Source: Erythrobacteraceae bacterium (GTDB lineage: Bacteria > Pseudomonadota > Alphaproteobacteria > Sphingomonadales > Sphingomonadaceae). Taken from it: DNA of 46,518 nucleotides. A program made the translations under genes and the position numbers. The stretch covers positions 1-46,518 of the forward strand of contig JAIYEK010000194.1 of assembly GCA_027487015.1 (NCBI GenBank), written 5' to 3'. Shown here piece by piece: positions 24,966 to 32,638 of the stretch (its first letter is position 1; every line of letters begins with the position of its first letter). The notes under the pieces were generated by a model. It searched no databases and was not told the DNA's origin. It saw only the letters and a list, made by a program, of their open reading frames with translations.

Positions 24966-25775
24966 GTGCAGAACAAGGCAGCCGCCACCGACCTGACTGA
25001 GACCGGACCGACACAGGCCAAGGCCGGGCCCACCTATCAGGCGCCCGCACTCGAGAAGGGGCTGGCGATCCTCGAGCTGCTCGCCAGTGTGGACCAGCCG
25101 CTCTCGCGTACGGACATTGCGAGGCGATTGAACCGCAGCGTGGGCGAGATTTATCGGATGCTCCATCAGCTGGTGCAGCAAAACTATGTCACCAGCGATG
25201 GCGAGCATTATTTCCTCACCACCAAGCTGTTTGAACTGGCCCATCAGCATCCCCCAACCCAGCGGTTGCTGTCGGAAGCCTTGCCGTTGATGCAGGCGCT
25301 TGCCGCCAAGGTCGATCAATCGTGCCACCTCACCTTGTACAATCAGGGCAAGCAGATCGTGGTCGCGAAGGTTGATGTGCCAAGCGGCATGGGTTTCAGC
25401 GTTCGACTGGGATCAGAGCTTGATGTGCTGGTATCGGCATCAGGCCGGGTGTTGATTGCGTTTCAGGACGCCTCGATACAGGCACAGCGGATCGAGGAAT
25501 GCGCTTTGCGCGAACCTGAAATCGACCTGGCAGCAACCGAGGCCGCGCTTGGGCGCATCCGCACTGCTGGTTATGAGGCGGCCCCCAGCGGTCAGGTGCG
25601 CGGATTGTTCGCGATCAGCTTCCCGATTCTCGATTTGCGCGATACCGCTCTTGCCGCCTTGACCGTGCCCTATGCCGACCGCATCGACCTGAAAGGGCGC
25701 GCCACGATCAGCGATGTCGAAGCGGCACTGGGCGAGACTGCAAGACTGCTCACCACACGCGTAAGTGGGAAATAG
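24966..25775 (+). CDS. IclR-family transcriptional regulator (first)
   Basis: A 269-aa IclR regulator. The N-terminal winged helix-turn-helix (ALEKGLAILELLASVDQPLS, then RTDIARRLNRSVGEIYRMLH) is followed by the effector domain with CHLTLYNQGKQIVVAKV, LDVLVSASGRVLIAF and GLFAISFPILDL. The start is GTG 24966, with AAAGG about 9 bases upstream. It lies just downstream of the 40-bp inverted repeat and the VOC gene, so autoregulation and control of the divergent ben/cat operon are likely. An aromatic acid or pathway intermediate is the expected ligand by analogy with PcaR/PobR. Confidence 0.88.
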   Translation: MQNKAAATDLTETGPTQAKAGPTYQAPALEKGLAILELLASVDQPLSRTDIARRLNRSVGEIYRMLHQLVQQNYVTSDGEHYFLTTKLFELAHQHPPTQRLLSEALPLMQALAAKVDQSCHLTLYNQGKQIVVAKVDVPSGMGFSVRLGSELDVLVSASGRVLIAFQDASIQAQRIEECALREPEIDLAATEAALGRIRTAGYEAAPSGQVRGLFAISFPILDLRDTALAALTVPYADRIDLKGRATISDVEAALGETARLLTTRVSGK

Positions 25776-25779
25776 CAAG

Positions 25780-26445
25780 ATGGCCGATATCGTGTTGGTT
25801 CCTGGCGCCTACCACGGCGGTTGGTACTTCAGCCCCATAGTGGCGCGCTTGGCGCAGGCGGGCCACAGGGTTCACACGATCACGCTGTCTGGATTGGCCG
25901 CAACGAACCCGGCCGGCATGATCGCCATCAATCTGGATCAACACATTGCCGATGTGGTGGCGCTCATCGAAGACGAGCAACTTAACGACGTTCTGCTCTG
26001 CGGGCATAGTTACGGGGGCATGGTCATCGCTGGCGCACGGGACCGGTTGGGTGACCGGATCACCCGGTTGGTTTTCATCGACGCGCTGGTTCCCGATGAC
26101 GGGGAGTCGGTATGGTCGTTCTGGCCCAAGGACAGCCGCGACAATTTCATCGATGCCAGCACTGACGGCGTCAGTACCGCCCCGCCTCCCGGTCTTGATC
26201 CGCGCGCACGTGCCCATCCGCTCGGTACGTTCCTTCAGCCTATCAGTCTTGGGGCGGCAACATATGCGGGCGTGCACAAGACTTACGCCTTGTGCCGTAA
26301 CAATGCCCCCAGCCCGTTTCACGACCTGTGCGCCAAGCTTAGCGCGCAAGGTGGCTGGCAGATAGAACAGCTCGAGTGCGGGCACGACATCATGGGCGAG
26401 GAACCCGATCTGCTCGCGGATCTGGTGTTGAAGGCAGCGGCCTGA
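25780..26445 (+). CDS. alpha/beta hydrolase, methylesterase/salicylate-esterase-like
   Basis: A compact 221-aa alpha/beta hydrolase. It shows the oxyanion motif VLVPGAYHGGWYF, the nucleophile elbow LLCGHSYGGMVI (Ser near residue 80), VFIDALVPDDGES, and a C-terminal His in LECGHDIMGEEPD. The pattern with VPGAxHGGWxW and GHSxGG resembles plant methylesterase/hydroxynitrile-lyase-like enzymes and bacterial homologues acting on small aromatic esters. ATG 25780 is 5 bp after the IclR stop, so it is co-expressed. Between regulators of aromatic pathways it may hydrolyse an aryl ester to salicylate or benzoate; this is inference. Confidence 0.78.
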   Translation: MADIVLVPGAYHGGWYFSPIVARLAQAGHRVHTITLSGLAATNPAGMIAINLDQHIADVVALIEDEQLNDVLLCGHSYGGMVIAGARDRLGDRITRLVFIDALVPDDGESVWSFWPKDSRDNFIDASTDGVSTAPPPGLDPRARAHPLGTFLQPISLGAATYAGVHKTYALCRNNAPSPFHDLCAKLSAQGGWQIEQLECGHDIMGEEPDLLADLVLKAAA

Positions 26446-26546
26446 CGAGGGCACTGGTTTGCATCGTCTGCGATGGCAGTTTAGACGCTTGCGCCAGAGG
26501 TAATTCCCGCATCGGGATGTGCGGGAAACAGGGGCTACACAGCATC

Positions 26547-27323
26547 GTGACTGAAGAACGCAAGAAGCGCGCCGGGATCCAATCGGTTGAAATCGGGATG
26601 CGCGTGCTTGAAACACTCGCCAGTCTTGGGGGACCACGGCCTTTGGCCGCCGTTGTCAAGGGATGCGGGCTGTCACCCTCGCAGACCCACCGCTACCTTG
26701 CCAGCCTGATCGAAGCGGGGATGGTCATCCAGGATGCGCGCGGTGACTACGATCTGGGGCCGTCGGCGCTCAAGCTTGGCCTGTCCGCACTCGCGCGCAT
26801 CGACATCTTCCGCATCGCCGACACCATGCTGGAGAACTATTGCATCGAGACCGGCTCGACCGTTCTGCTGGCAGCGCTTGGCCCTGCCGGCCCGACGATT
26901 GTCCGTTGGCACGTTGGCAACCCTCCGATCGTCACCTCGCTCGCGCTGGGTTCCGTCCTGTCGCTGGTGGAATCCGCAACCGGTCAGGTGTTCCTGGCCT
27001 TCCGTCCAGCGCATGAAGTGAGCCACCTGCTGGACCGCGAATTGCGCGCCAAGGGGGCCCCCGACAAGACTTCGGTCGAAAAGCTGCGTTCCAAGGTGCG
27101 CAGCGAGGGGCAAGCCAAAGTTGGTGGCACGCTGATCCCCGGCCTCCACGCCCTCGCCTTCCCGATTCTCGATTTGCAGAACAGCGCTGCGTTTGCTGCG
27201 ACCCGCTTGTCTCTGGTTGACCGCCGCAATGATGCCGATCAGCGCCATGAGGAACGTCTGGAAGAGGTCTGCCGGGAAATCAGCACGATGCTGGGTGCTA
27301 GCCCCTCACTCCCCTCGTTTTAG
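26547..27323 (+). CDS. IclR-family transcriptional regulator (second)
   Basis: A 258-aa IclR regulator with an HTH (GIQSVEIGMRVLETLASLGG, then LSPSQTHRYLASLIEAGMV) and an effector domain including GSTVLLAALGPAGPTIVRW, LSLVESATGQVFLAF and HALAFPILDLQ. The frame runs upstream into the hydrolase gene. GTG 26547 just before EERKKRAGIQSVE is preferred; ATG 26517 is an alternative giving ten more residues. It is 102 bp after the hydrolase and immediately ahead of the gentisate genes, so it is the obvious candidate to control them. It differs clearly from the first IclR, so it is not a recent duplicate. Confidence 0.86.
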   Translation: MTEERKKRAGIQSVEIGMRVLETLASLGGPRPLAAVVKGCGLSPSQTHRYLASLIEAGMVIQDARGDYDLGPSALKLGLSALARIDIFRIADTMLENYCIETGSTVLLAALGPAGPTIVRWHVGNPPIVTSLALGSVLSLVESATGQVFLAFRPAHEVSHLLDRELRAKGAPDKTSVEKLRSKVRSEGQAKVGGTLIPGLHALAFPILDLQNSAAFAATRLSLVDRRNDADQRHEERLEEVCREISTMLGASPSLPSF

Positions 27324-27337
27324 ATTAGGCAATTCAT

Positions 27338-27371
27338 TTGACATAGAGGAAAAGGCTCGACTATTCCGAGC
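27338..27371 (+). promoter_or_regulatory. candidate promoter with overlapping inverted repeat before gentisate genes
   Basis: TTGACA at 27338-27343 is a good -35. About 17 bp later, near 27361, lies CTATTC, a weak -10, inside an inverted repeat GCTCG (27355-27359) and CGAGC (27367-27371). An operator overlapping the -10 would suit repression by the second IclR protein, whose gene ends 15 bp upstream. This is a prediction from sequence only. Confidence 0.4.
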
Positions 27372-27424
27372 GTGAAGGGAAGGCCCCGGCAGGGTGGCCG
27401 CCCCGGCACCGGGAGAGAGCCGCC

Positions 27425-28477
27425 ATGTCCAGCCTGAAAAGCAATGATCAGCGCGTGCAGCTGGAGCAGCTGTACGATGCGATGGCGCCCGAGCACCTTA
27501 CCCCCTTGTGGGAAGTGCTGCATGCGTTGGTCCTTCCCGAACCGAGCAGCCCTGCCAAGGTGCACACCTGGTCTTATGAGGCTGCGCGCGATTTTCTGAT
27601 GAGGGCTGGCGACCTGATCTCGGCCGAGCAGGCCGAACGGCGCGTGCTGATCCTCGAAAACCCGGGGCTTGAAGGGCAATCGGCGATCACCCCCAGCCTC
27701 TATGCCGGACTGCAACTAATCCTGCCGGGCGAGATTGCGCCGTGTCATCGGCATACGCAATGCGCGCTGCGGTTCGTGATGGAGGGCGACGGCGCTTACA
27801 CCACGGTCGATGGCGAGAAAGCGATCATGCGGCCGTTCGATCTGGTTCTGACCCCGGGAATGCAATGGCATGACCATGCCAATCATACAGCAAAGCCCAT
27901 GATCTGGCTGGACGGGCTGGATATCCCCACCGTCCGCCTTTTTGACGCATCATTCGCCGAGCGCCTGCCGGAGCAGGTCCACCCCGAAACCGTTGCGGCG
28001 GGCGACACGCTGGCGCGGTATGGCGGAAACATGCGACCGATGCGCGGCTCGCTAGCCGACCGCCGCCCATCGCATCAACCCTTGTTCCACTATCCCTATT
28101 CGGCCTGGCGGCAGAACCTCGCCGAACTGGCGAATTCTGCTGAGATCGATCCCCATCTTGGCCATGCGCTCGAATTCATCAATCCGGCCGATGGTGGGCC
28201 GGTGATGCCGACCATCGCCGCACACGTCCGGCTTTTGCCAGCGGGCTTCACCAGCGCACCGCGCAGAACCAGCGACGGGACGATCTTTGTCGTCGTCGAA
28301 GGTCATGGCACCGCGCTGGTCGCCGGGCAGGAGCGCGCACTGGGCGTACGCGACATCATGGTTGTGCCCTCGTGGCACGAACTGCAATTCACCGCCGAAA
28401 CCGACCTCGTCCTGTTCGCCATGTCGGACAAGGCTGCGCAGGAAAAGTTGCGGCTTTATCGCGAGGAACGCCTGTGA
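27425..28477 (+). CDS. gentisate 1,2-dioxygenase
   Basis: A bicupin ring-cleavage enzyme of 350 aa producing maleylpyruvate from gentisate with Fe(II). The N-terminal cupin carries the iron ligands in APCHRHTQCALRFVMEGDG and the third His in GMQWHDHANH. The C-terminal cupin lacks the full ligand set, as is usual. LYAGLQLILPGE and PLWEVLHALV are family signatures. The start ATG 27425 has GGGAG about 10 bases upstream. The next two genes complete the gentisate pathway. The start of the downstream hydrolase overlaps its stop (GTGA). Confidence 0.92.
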   Translation: MSSLKSNDQRVQLEQLYDAMAPEHLTPLWEVLHALVLPEPSSPAKVHTWSYEAARDFLMRAGDLISAEQAERRVLILENPGLEGQSAITPSLYAGLQLILPGEIAPCHRHTQCALRFVMEGDGAYTTVDGEKAIMRPFDLVLTPGMQWHDHANHTAKPMIWLDGLDIPTVRLFDASFAERLPEQVHPETVAAGDTLARYGGNMRPMRGSLADRRPSHQPLFHYPYSAWRQNLAELANSAEIDPHLGHALEFINPADGGPVMPTIAAHVRLLPAGFTSAPRRTSDGTIFVVVEGHGTALVAGQERALGVRDIMVVPSWHELQFTAETDLVLFAMSDKAAQEKLRLYREERL

Positions 28478-29172
28478 CCCCGATCTTTACCCCCCCTCCC
28501 CCCACTATCGCAGCCACAAGCGATGGACGCGGGTTTCCAGTGCGCCGCGTATTCTGCGTCGGTCGCAACTACGCGGATCACGCGCGCGAGATGGGCAAGG
28601 ATCCGACCCGCGATCCCCCGTTCTTCTTCACCAAATGGGCTGAGACCGTCGTGCCCAGCGGGACGGTGATCGACTATCCGCCTGAAACCGGCAATTTCCA
28701 TCATGAAGCCGAGCTGGTGGTCGCCATCGGCACAGGTGGCCACAATATCGCGGTTGCTGACGCCAACTCTCACATCTGGGGCTATGCCACTGGTCTGGAC
28801 ATGACCCGGCGTGACCTGCAACTCACCGCGCGCGAACAAGGTCGTCCGTGGAGCACGGGCAAGAACTTCGAACAGGCCTCCCCGCTTGGTCTGATCCATC
28901 CCGTGTCGGAGACCGGCTATCTGACCGAGGGCGCGATCCGGCTGACGGTCGGAGAGCAGACGCGGCAGGAGGCCGATATTGCTGATCTGATCTGGCCCGT
29001 CGCCGACGTGATCGCATTCTTGTCACGCCTCTATACGCTTGAACCGGGCGATCTGATTTACACCGGCACTCCGGCGGGGGTTGGCGCCGTCGTGCCCGGG
29101 GATGTGATCCGTCTATCGATCGAAGGCCTGTCGGATACTGTCGTCACGGTGGGGCCGCCCCGCCATGGCTGA
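28474..29172 (+). CDS. fumarylpyruvate hydrolase (FAH family)
   Basis: A 232-aa fumarylacetoacetate-hydrolase-fold enzyme predicted to split fumarylpyruvate into fumarate and pyruvate. It has FCVGRNYADHAREMG, PFFFTKWAETVVPSG, the metal-binding HHEAELVVAIG, YATGLDMTRRDLQ, and GDLIYTGTPAGVGAV. The GTG start at 28474 overlaps the dioxygenase stop (GTGA); the frame extends further upstream but lies within the previous gene. Length and motifs match the NagK-type hydrolases of gentisate clusters. Confidence 0.88.
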   Translation: MTPIFTPPPPTIAATSDGRGFPVRRVFCVGRNYADHAREMGKDPTRDPPFFFTKWAETVVPSGTVIDYPPETGNFHHEAELVVAIGTGGHNIAVADANSHIWGYATGLDMTRRDLQLTAREQGRPWSTGKNFEQASPLGLIHPVSETGYLTEGAIRLTVGEQTRQEADIADLIWPVADVIAFLSRLYTLEPGDLIYTGTPAGVGAVVPGDVIRLSIEGLSDTVVTVGPPRHG

Positions 29173-29815
29173 GGCCGGCACTACGCCCTTGGTGCTGCAT
29201 GGGTACTTCCGCTCCACCGCATCCTACCGGGTGCGGATTGCCCTTGCGCTGAAGGGGCTAACGTTCGAGGCTGTCTCCCATCATCTGCGCCGCGGCGAAC
29301 AGCGTGCGCCCGGCTTCCTCGCACTCAACCCGCAAGGGTTGGTGCCTGCACTGGAAACCGCGGCGGGCGTACTGACCCAATCGCTGGCGATCTGCGAATA
29401 TCTCGACGAGACGTATCCTGAACCGCGGCTGCTTCCCACCGACTCATGGCAGCGGGCGAAAGTCCGCGCTGCGGCACAGGTCATCGCCTGCGATATTCAT
29501 CCGGTGCAGAACCTCAAGGTGCTGGACCGCCTTCGCGCTGGCGGCTTCGACGAGGCGCAGGTCAACGCTTGGGCCCAGGTTACGATTGCCGAAGGGCTTG
29601 ATGCCTTCGTGCAGCTTTTGCCCGATGTTTCGGCGTCGTTCTGTTTCGGCGAGGAGCCAAGCCTCGCCGACCTGTGCATGGTTCCACAACTGGTCAACGC
29701 GCGCCGCTTTGGCGTCGCGGACGTGCCGGAGCGGCTGCTCATGATTGAGCGCAATTGCCTGACGCTTCCGGCCTTCCGTCAGGCTGCGCCGGAAGCGCAG
29801 CCTGACGCCGAGTAG
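29165..29815 (+). CDS. maleylpyruvate isomerase (zeta-class GST)
   Basis: A 216-aa glutathione-S-transferase-fold enzyme predicted to isomerise maleylpyruvate to fumarylpyruvate. The N-terminal thioredoxin-like domain has HGYFRSTASYRVRIALALKG with the active-site Ser/Thr region, NPQGLVPALE and LTQSLAICEYLDE. The helical C-domain contains VIACDIHPVQNLKVL, diagnostic for the zeta/MPI group. ATG 29165 overlaps the end of the hydrolase gene by 8 bp. The gene ends 6 bp before the convergent aldehyde dehydrogenase gene. Confidence 0.9.
   Translation: MAEAGTTPLVLHGYFRSTASYRVRIALALKGLTFEAVSHHLRRGEQRAPGFLALNPQGLVPALETAAGVLTQSLAICEYLDETYPEPRLLPTDSWQRAKVRAAAQVIACDIHPVQNLKVLDRLRAGGFDEAQVNAWAQVTIAEGLDAFVQLLPDVSASFCFGEEPSLADLCMVPQLVNARRFGVADVPERLLMIERNCLTLPAFRQAAPEAQPDAE
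29778..29806. terminator. perfect 12-bp hairpin at a convergent gene end
   Basis: GTCAGGCTGCGC (29778-29789) and GCGCAGCCTGAC (29795-29806) are perfect inverted copies with a CGGAA loop. They lie inside the last codons of the isomerase gene and 16 bp from the end of the oppositely oriented dehydrogenase. No T-tract follows on either strand, so it may be a weak bidirectional terminator or an mRNA 3'-end stabiliser. Confidence 0.5.
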
Positions 29816-29821
29816 GCCTCG

Positions 29822-31273
29822 TCAGACCGGGTATTGCTGATCCGAGGGCTCGATGGTCACCCACTTGAGCTCGGTGAACTCGTCGATCACCGCACGGCCA
29901 TCAAACCGGCCATAGCCCGAATTCTTCATGCCCCCATAGGGTGCCTGCGCTTCGTTCTGCACCGTGGCGCCGTTGACATGGACGTGACCCGCATCGATCC
30001 GGCGGGCGACGTTGAAAGCGCGGTGTGCATCGCGTCCGAAGACGGCGGCTGCCAGACCATATTCCGTGTCGTTAGCGACCGCGACAGCTTCTTCGACACC
30101 CTTGACCCGTACGATCGTGGTGATCGGGCCGAAGGTTTCCTCGTCATAGATCACCATGCCGGGACGGACATGATCGACAATGGTCGCCGGCATTGCTGCG
30201 CCGTCAGCCTTGCCGCCGACCACGATCGTTGCCCCCTTGGACAGCGCATCGTCGATCATGGCATTGATCCGCGTGCCCGAACGCGCGTCGATCATCGGAC
30301 CGACCACGCAACCGGGGTTGACCATCGGATCTTCTGCCAACAGGTCCTTGGCCCGTGCTGCAAAGGCCGCAACGAATTCATCGGCGACCGCCTCGTCGAC
30401 GACAAAGCGTTCCGTCGACATGCAGATCTGCCCCTGATACAGAAACGACCCGAAGATGGCGGCATTGACCGCGCCATTGATGTCAGCATCATCCAGCACC
30501 ACCAGCGGCGCCTTGCCTCCCAGTTCAAGGAGGCAGCGCTTCAGATTGCGCCCCGCCGTTTCAGCGATGATCCGCCCGACCCGGGTTGAACCGGTGAAAT
30601 TCACGCGGCGGATGGCGGGGTGTTCGATCAGCGCAGTGATCACATCTGATGCGTCGTCGGGCGCATTGACGACATAGTTGAGTACCCCTGCCGGCAGCCC
30701 CGCCTCGATGAAGGCATCGACAATCAGCGCGTGGGTCTTGGGGCTCATTTCCGAGGCACGGAAGACCACCGTGTTCCCGCAAGCAATCGGATAGGCGATG
30801 GCCCGCGCGGCGAGAATGACCGGGCCGTTCCACGGCACGATGCTGAGCACCGCACCGACAGGCTGCCGCAAGGTCATCGAGAGGGCACCGGGCTTGTCGG
30901 TCGGAATGGTTTCGCCCTGGATCTGGGTTGTCAGCGAAGCCGCTTCCCGGATCAGATTGGCAGCGGCCATGACGTTAAAGCCGCCCCACAGGCCCGAGGC
31001 ACCGATTTCGGCGGCCATGGCCTGGGAAATTTCTCCGATCTTGGCCTCGAGCTTGTCGGCTGCCGCCAGCAGAATGGCCCGGCGTTCTCCGGGGCCGGTC
31101 TGCGACCAGGTCTTGAAGGCTTCACCGGCCACCTGCGCGGCGCGGAGCGCATCTTCTACCCCGGCAGCGGCTGCGGTTGTCACGACCGTGCCGCTGAGCG
31201 GATGGCGCCGCTCAAGCACTTTGCCGCTGCTCGCAGGGCACGACTGATCACCAATGCGCAAGTCTACTTTCAT
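29822..31273 (-). CDS. aryl-aldehyde dehydrogenase (salicylaldehyde/benzaldehyde type)
   Basis: An NAD(P)+-dependent aldehyde dehydrogenase of 483 aa. It has VLSIVPWNGPVILAARAIAY (catalytic Asn), NFTGSTRVGRIIAE, LLELGGKAPLVVLDDAD (general-base Glu), the nucleophile Cys in YQGQICMSTERFVV, and FGPITTIVRVKG. The NahF/vanillin-dehydrogenase-like pattern favours small aromatic aldehydes. ATG 31273 has GGAGAG upstream. It is divergent from the alcohol dehydrogenase gene across 212 bp, and the two would oxidise an aryl alcohol to an aryl acid: benzoate for ben/cat, or salicylate for the Rieske hydroxylase and gentisate genes. Confidence 0.85.
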   Translation of the reverse strand: MKVDLRIGDQSCPASSGKVLERRHPLSGTVVTTAAAAGVEDALRAAQVAGEAFKTWSQTGPGERRAILLAAADKLEAKIGEISQAMAAEIGASGLWGGFNVMAAANLIREAASLTTQIQGETIPTDKPGALSMTLRQPVGAVLSIVPWNGPVILAARAIAYPIACGNTVVFRASEMSPKTHALIVDAFIEAGLPAGVLNYVVNAPDDASDVITALIEHPAIRRVNFTGSTRVGRIIAETAGRNLKRCLLELGGKAPLVVLDDADINGAVNAAIFGSFLYQGQICMSTERFVVDEAVADEFVAAFAARAKDLLAEDPMVNPGCVVGPMIDARSGTRINAMIDDALSKGATIVVGGKADGAAMPATIVDHVRPGMVIYDEETFGPITTIVRVKGVEEAVAVANDTEYGLAAAVFGRDAHRAFNVARRIDAGHVHVNGATVQNEAQAPYGGMKNSGYGRFDGRAVIDEFTELKWVTIEPSDQQYPV

Positions 31274-31359
31274 GTCTCTCTCCGGTCAGTTGGCCGCCTT
31301 TGGACCCAGCCTGTTACGGTGGTGGCCCGTGACGATTCTTGATGATGTGCTTTGTAATA

Positions 31360-31427
31360 TGTGAAACGGATTGCGCCAAATCAAAAAATCTGTCAGCTTC
31401 TCATCATACCCCGATTCAACTCGGGGT
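31360..31427. promoter_or_regulatory. divergent regulatory region with motif and hairpin
   Basis: Within the 212-bp divergent gap, TGTGAAACGGATT (31360-31372) differs by one base from the left part of the palindrome upstream of the TonB receptor at 44.5 kb. A second element, ACCCCGA (31408-31414) and TCGGGGT (31421-31427), is a perfect 7-bp inverted repeat with a TTCAAC spacer. Either could be an operator for the alcohol/aldehyde dehydrogenase genes. The binding proteins are unknown. Confidence 0.45.
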
Positions 31428-31485
31428 GCGTGCATTTCACGGGAGAGTCCGCAAACGGGCCTCCTTGCCAAGTCGGGAGAGAGCT

Positions 31486-32613
31486 GTGGGAATTCATGAA
31501 AGCCGCATAATCAAGGCTGCCGTCGTGCGCGAAAAGGGCGGCGCGATGCAACTCGAGGATGTCACCATCGGTCAGCCGGCTGATGACGAAGTTCTCGTAC
31601 GCATGGTCGCCAGCGGCGTGTGCCATACCGATATGGTTGTCCGCGATCAGCTGCTGCCGATGCCGCTTCCGGCGGTGCTGGGGCATGAAGGCGCCGGCGT
31701 GGTCGAAGCCGTCGGTCGGTCAGTGACCAATGTCGTTCCCGGCGACCACGTTGTGATGAGCTACGGCTTCTGCGGTGATTGCGTGCGCTGCGAATCCGGC
31801 CACCCTGCCCACTGCGAGAACGTTCTGCCGCAATGCTTCGGCGGTAGCCGGGCAGATGGCACCACCGGCATCACCGATGCCAATGGCCAGCCGGTCCATG
31901 ACCATTTCTTCGCACAATCCTCCTTTGCGCAATACTCGCTGGCGAATGCGAACAATGTGGTGAAGGTCCCCAAGGATCTCCCGCTTGAGGTGCTCGCCCC
32001 GCTCGGGTGCGGCTTGCAGACCGGGTCGGGCGCGGTGCTTCAGGCAATGAAGGTACAGCCGGGGTCGGCTTTTGTGGTGTTCGGCGCGGGGGCTGTCGGT
32101 CTTGCTGCGGTCATGGCAGCCAAAATTGCCGGTGCTACCAAAGTGATCGCGGTCGATATCAATCCTGACCGCCTCGTGCTCGCTGAAGAACTCGGCGCAA
32201 CCCATACGGTCAACGCCAAGGAAACCGATCCGGTCGCCCGGATCATGGAAATCACTGGCAAGGGTGCCGATTTCTCGCTGGAGGCCAGTGGCCATCCGGC
32301 GGTGCTGCGCCAGGCGGTCGACTGCCTTGGCATCTTCGGTACCTGCGGCATTGTCGGTGCAACGCCGCTTGGTTCTGAAGTCTCGCTCGACATCAACGGG
32401 GTTATGATCCCCGGCAAGCGCGTGATGGGGATCGTTCAGGGTGATGTGATCGCCAGCACCTTCATCCCGATGCTGATCGAATTCTACAGGCAGGGCCGTT
32501 TCCCGTTCGACCGGCTGATCAAGCACTATGATTTCAACGACATCAACCAGGCTATCGAAGACAGCGAGACTGGCGTGACGATCAAGCCCGTGTTGCGGAT
32601 CGGCACCGCCTAA
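31486..32613 (+). CDS. zinc-dependent aryl-alcohol (benzyl alcohol-type) dehydrogenase
   Basis: A 375-aa zinc-type medium-chain dehydrogenase. Catalytic zinc ligands lie in SGVCHTDM and LGHEGAGVVE. The structural zinc lobe has the four-Cys pattern CGDCVRCESGHPAHC. The Rossmann motif is FGAGAVGLAAVMAAKIAGA, followed by AVDINPDR (Asp: NAD preference). The subfamily resembles XylB/AreB benzyl-alcohol dehydrogenases. The frame is open from 31339, but GTG 31486 with GGGAG about 7 bases upstream gives the right length. It is followed 25 bp later by the Rieske genes, linking alcohol oxidation to ring hydroxylation; salicyl or benzyl alcohol are the likeliest substrates. Confidence 0.86.
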   Translation: MGIHESRIIKAAVVREKGGAMQLEDVTIGQPADDEVLVRMVASGVCHTDMVVRDQLLPMPLPAVLGHEGAGVVEAVGRSVTNVVPGDHVVMSYGFCGDCVRCESGHPAHCENVLPQCFGGSRADGTTGITDANGQPVHDHFFAQSSFAQYSLANANNVVKVPKDLPLEVLAPLGCGLQTGSGAVLQAMKVQPGSAFVVFGAGAVGLAAVMAAKIAGATKVIAVDINPDRLVLAEELGATHTVNAKETDPVARIMEITGKGADFSLEASGHPAVLRQAVDCLGIFGTCGIVGATPLGSEVSLDINGVMIPGKRVMGIVQGDVIASTFIPMLIEFYRQGRFPFDRLIKHYDFNDINQAIEDSETGVTIKPVLRIGTA

Positions 32614-32638
32614 CAGGCGTATTGGAAGGGCAAGAGTA

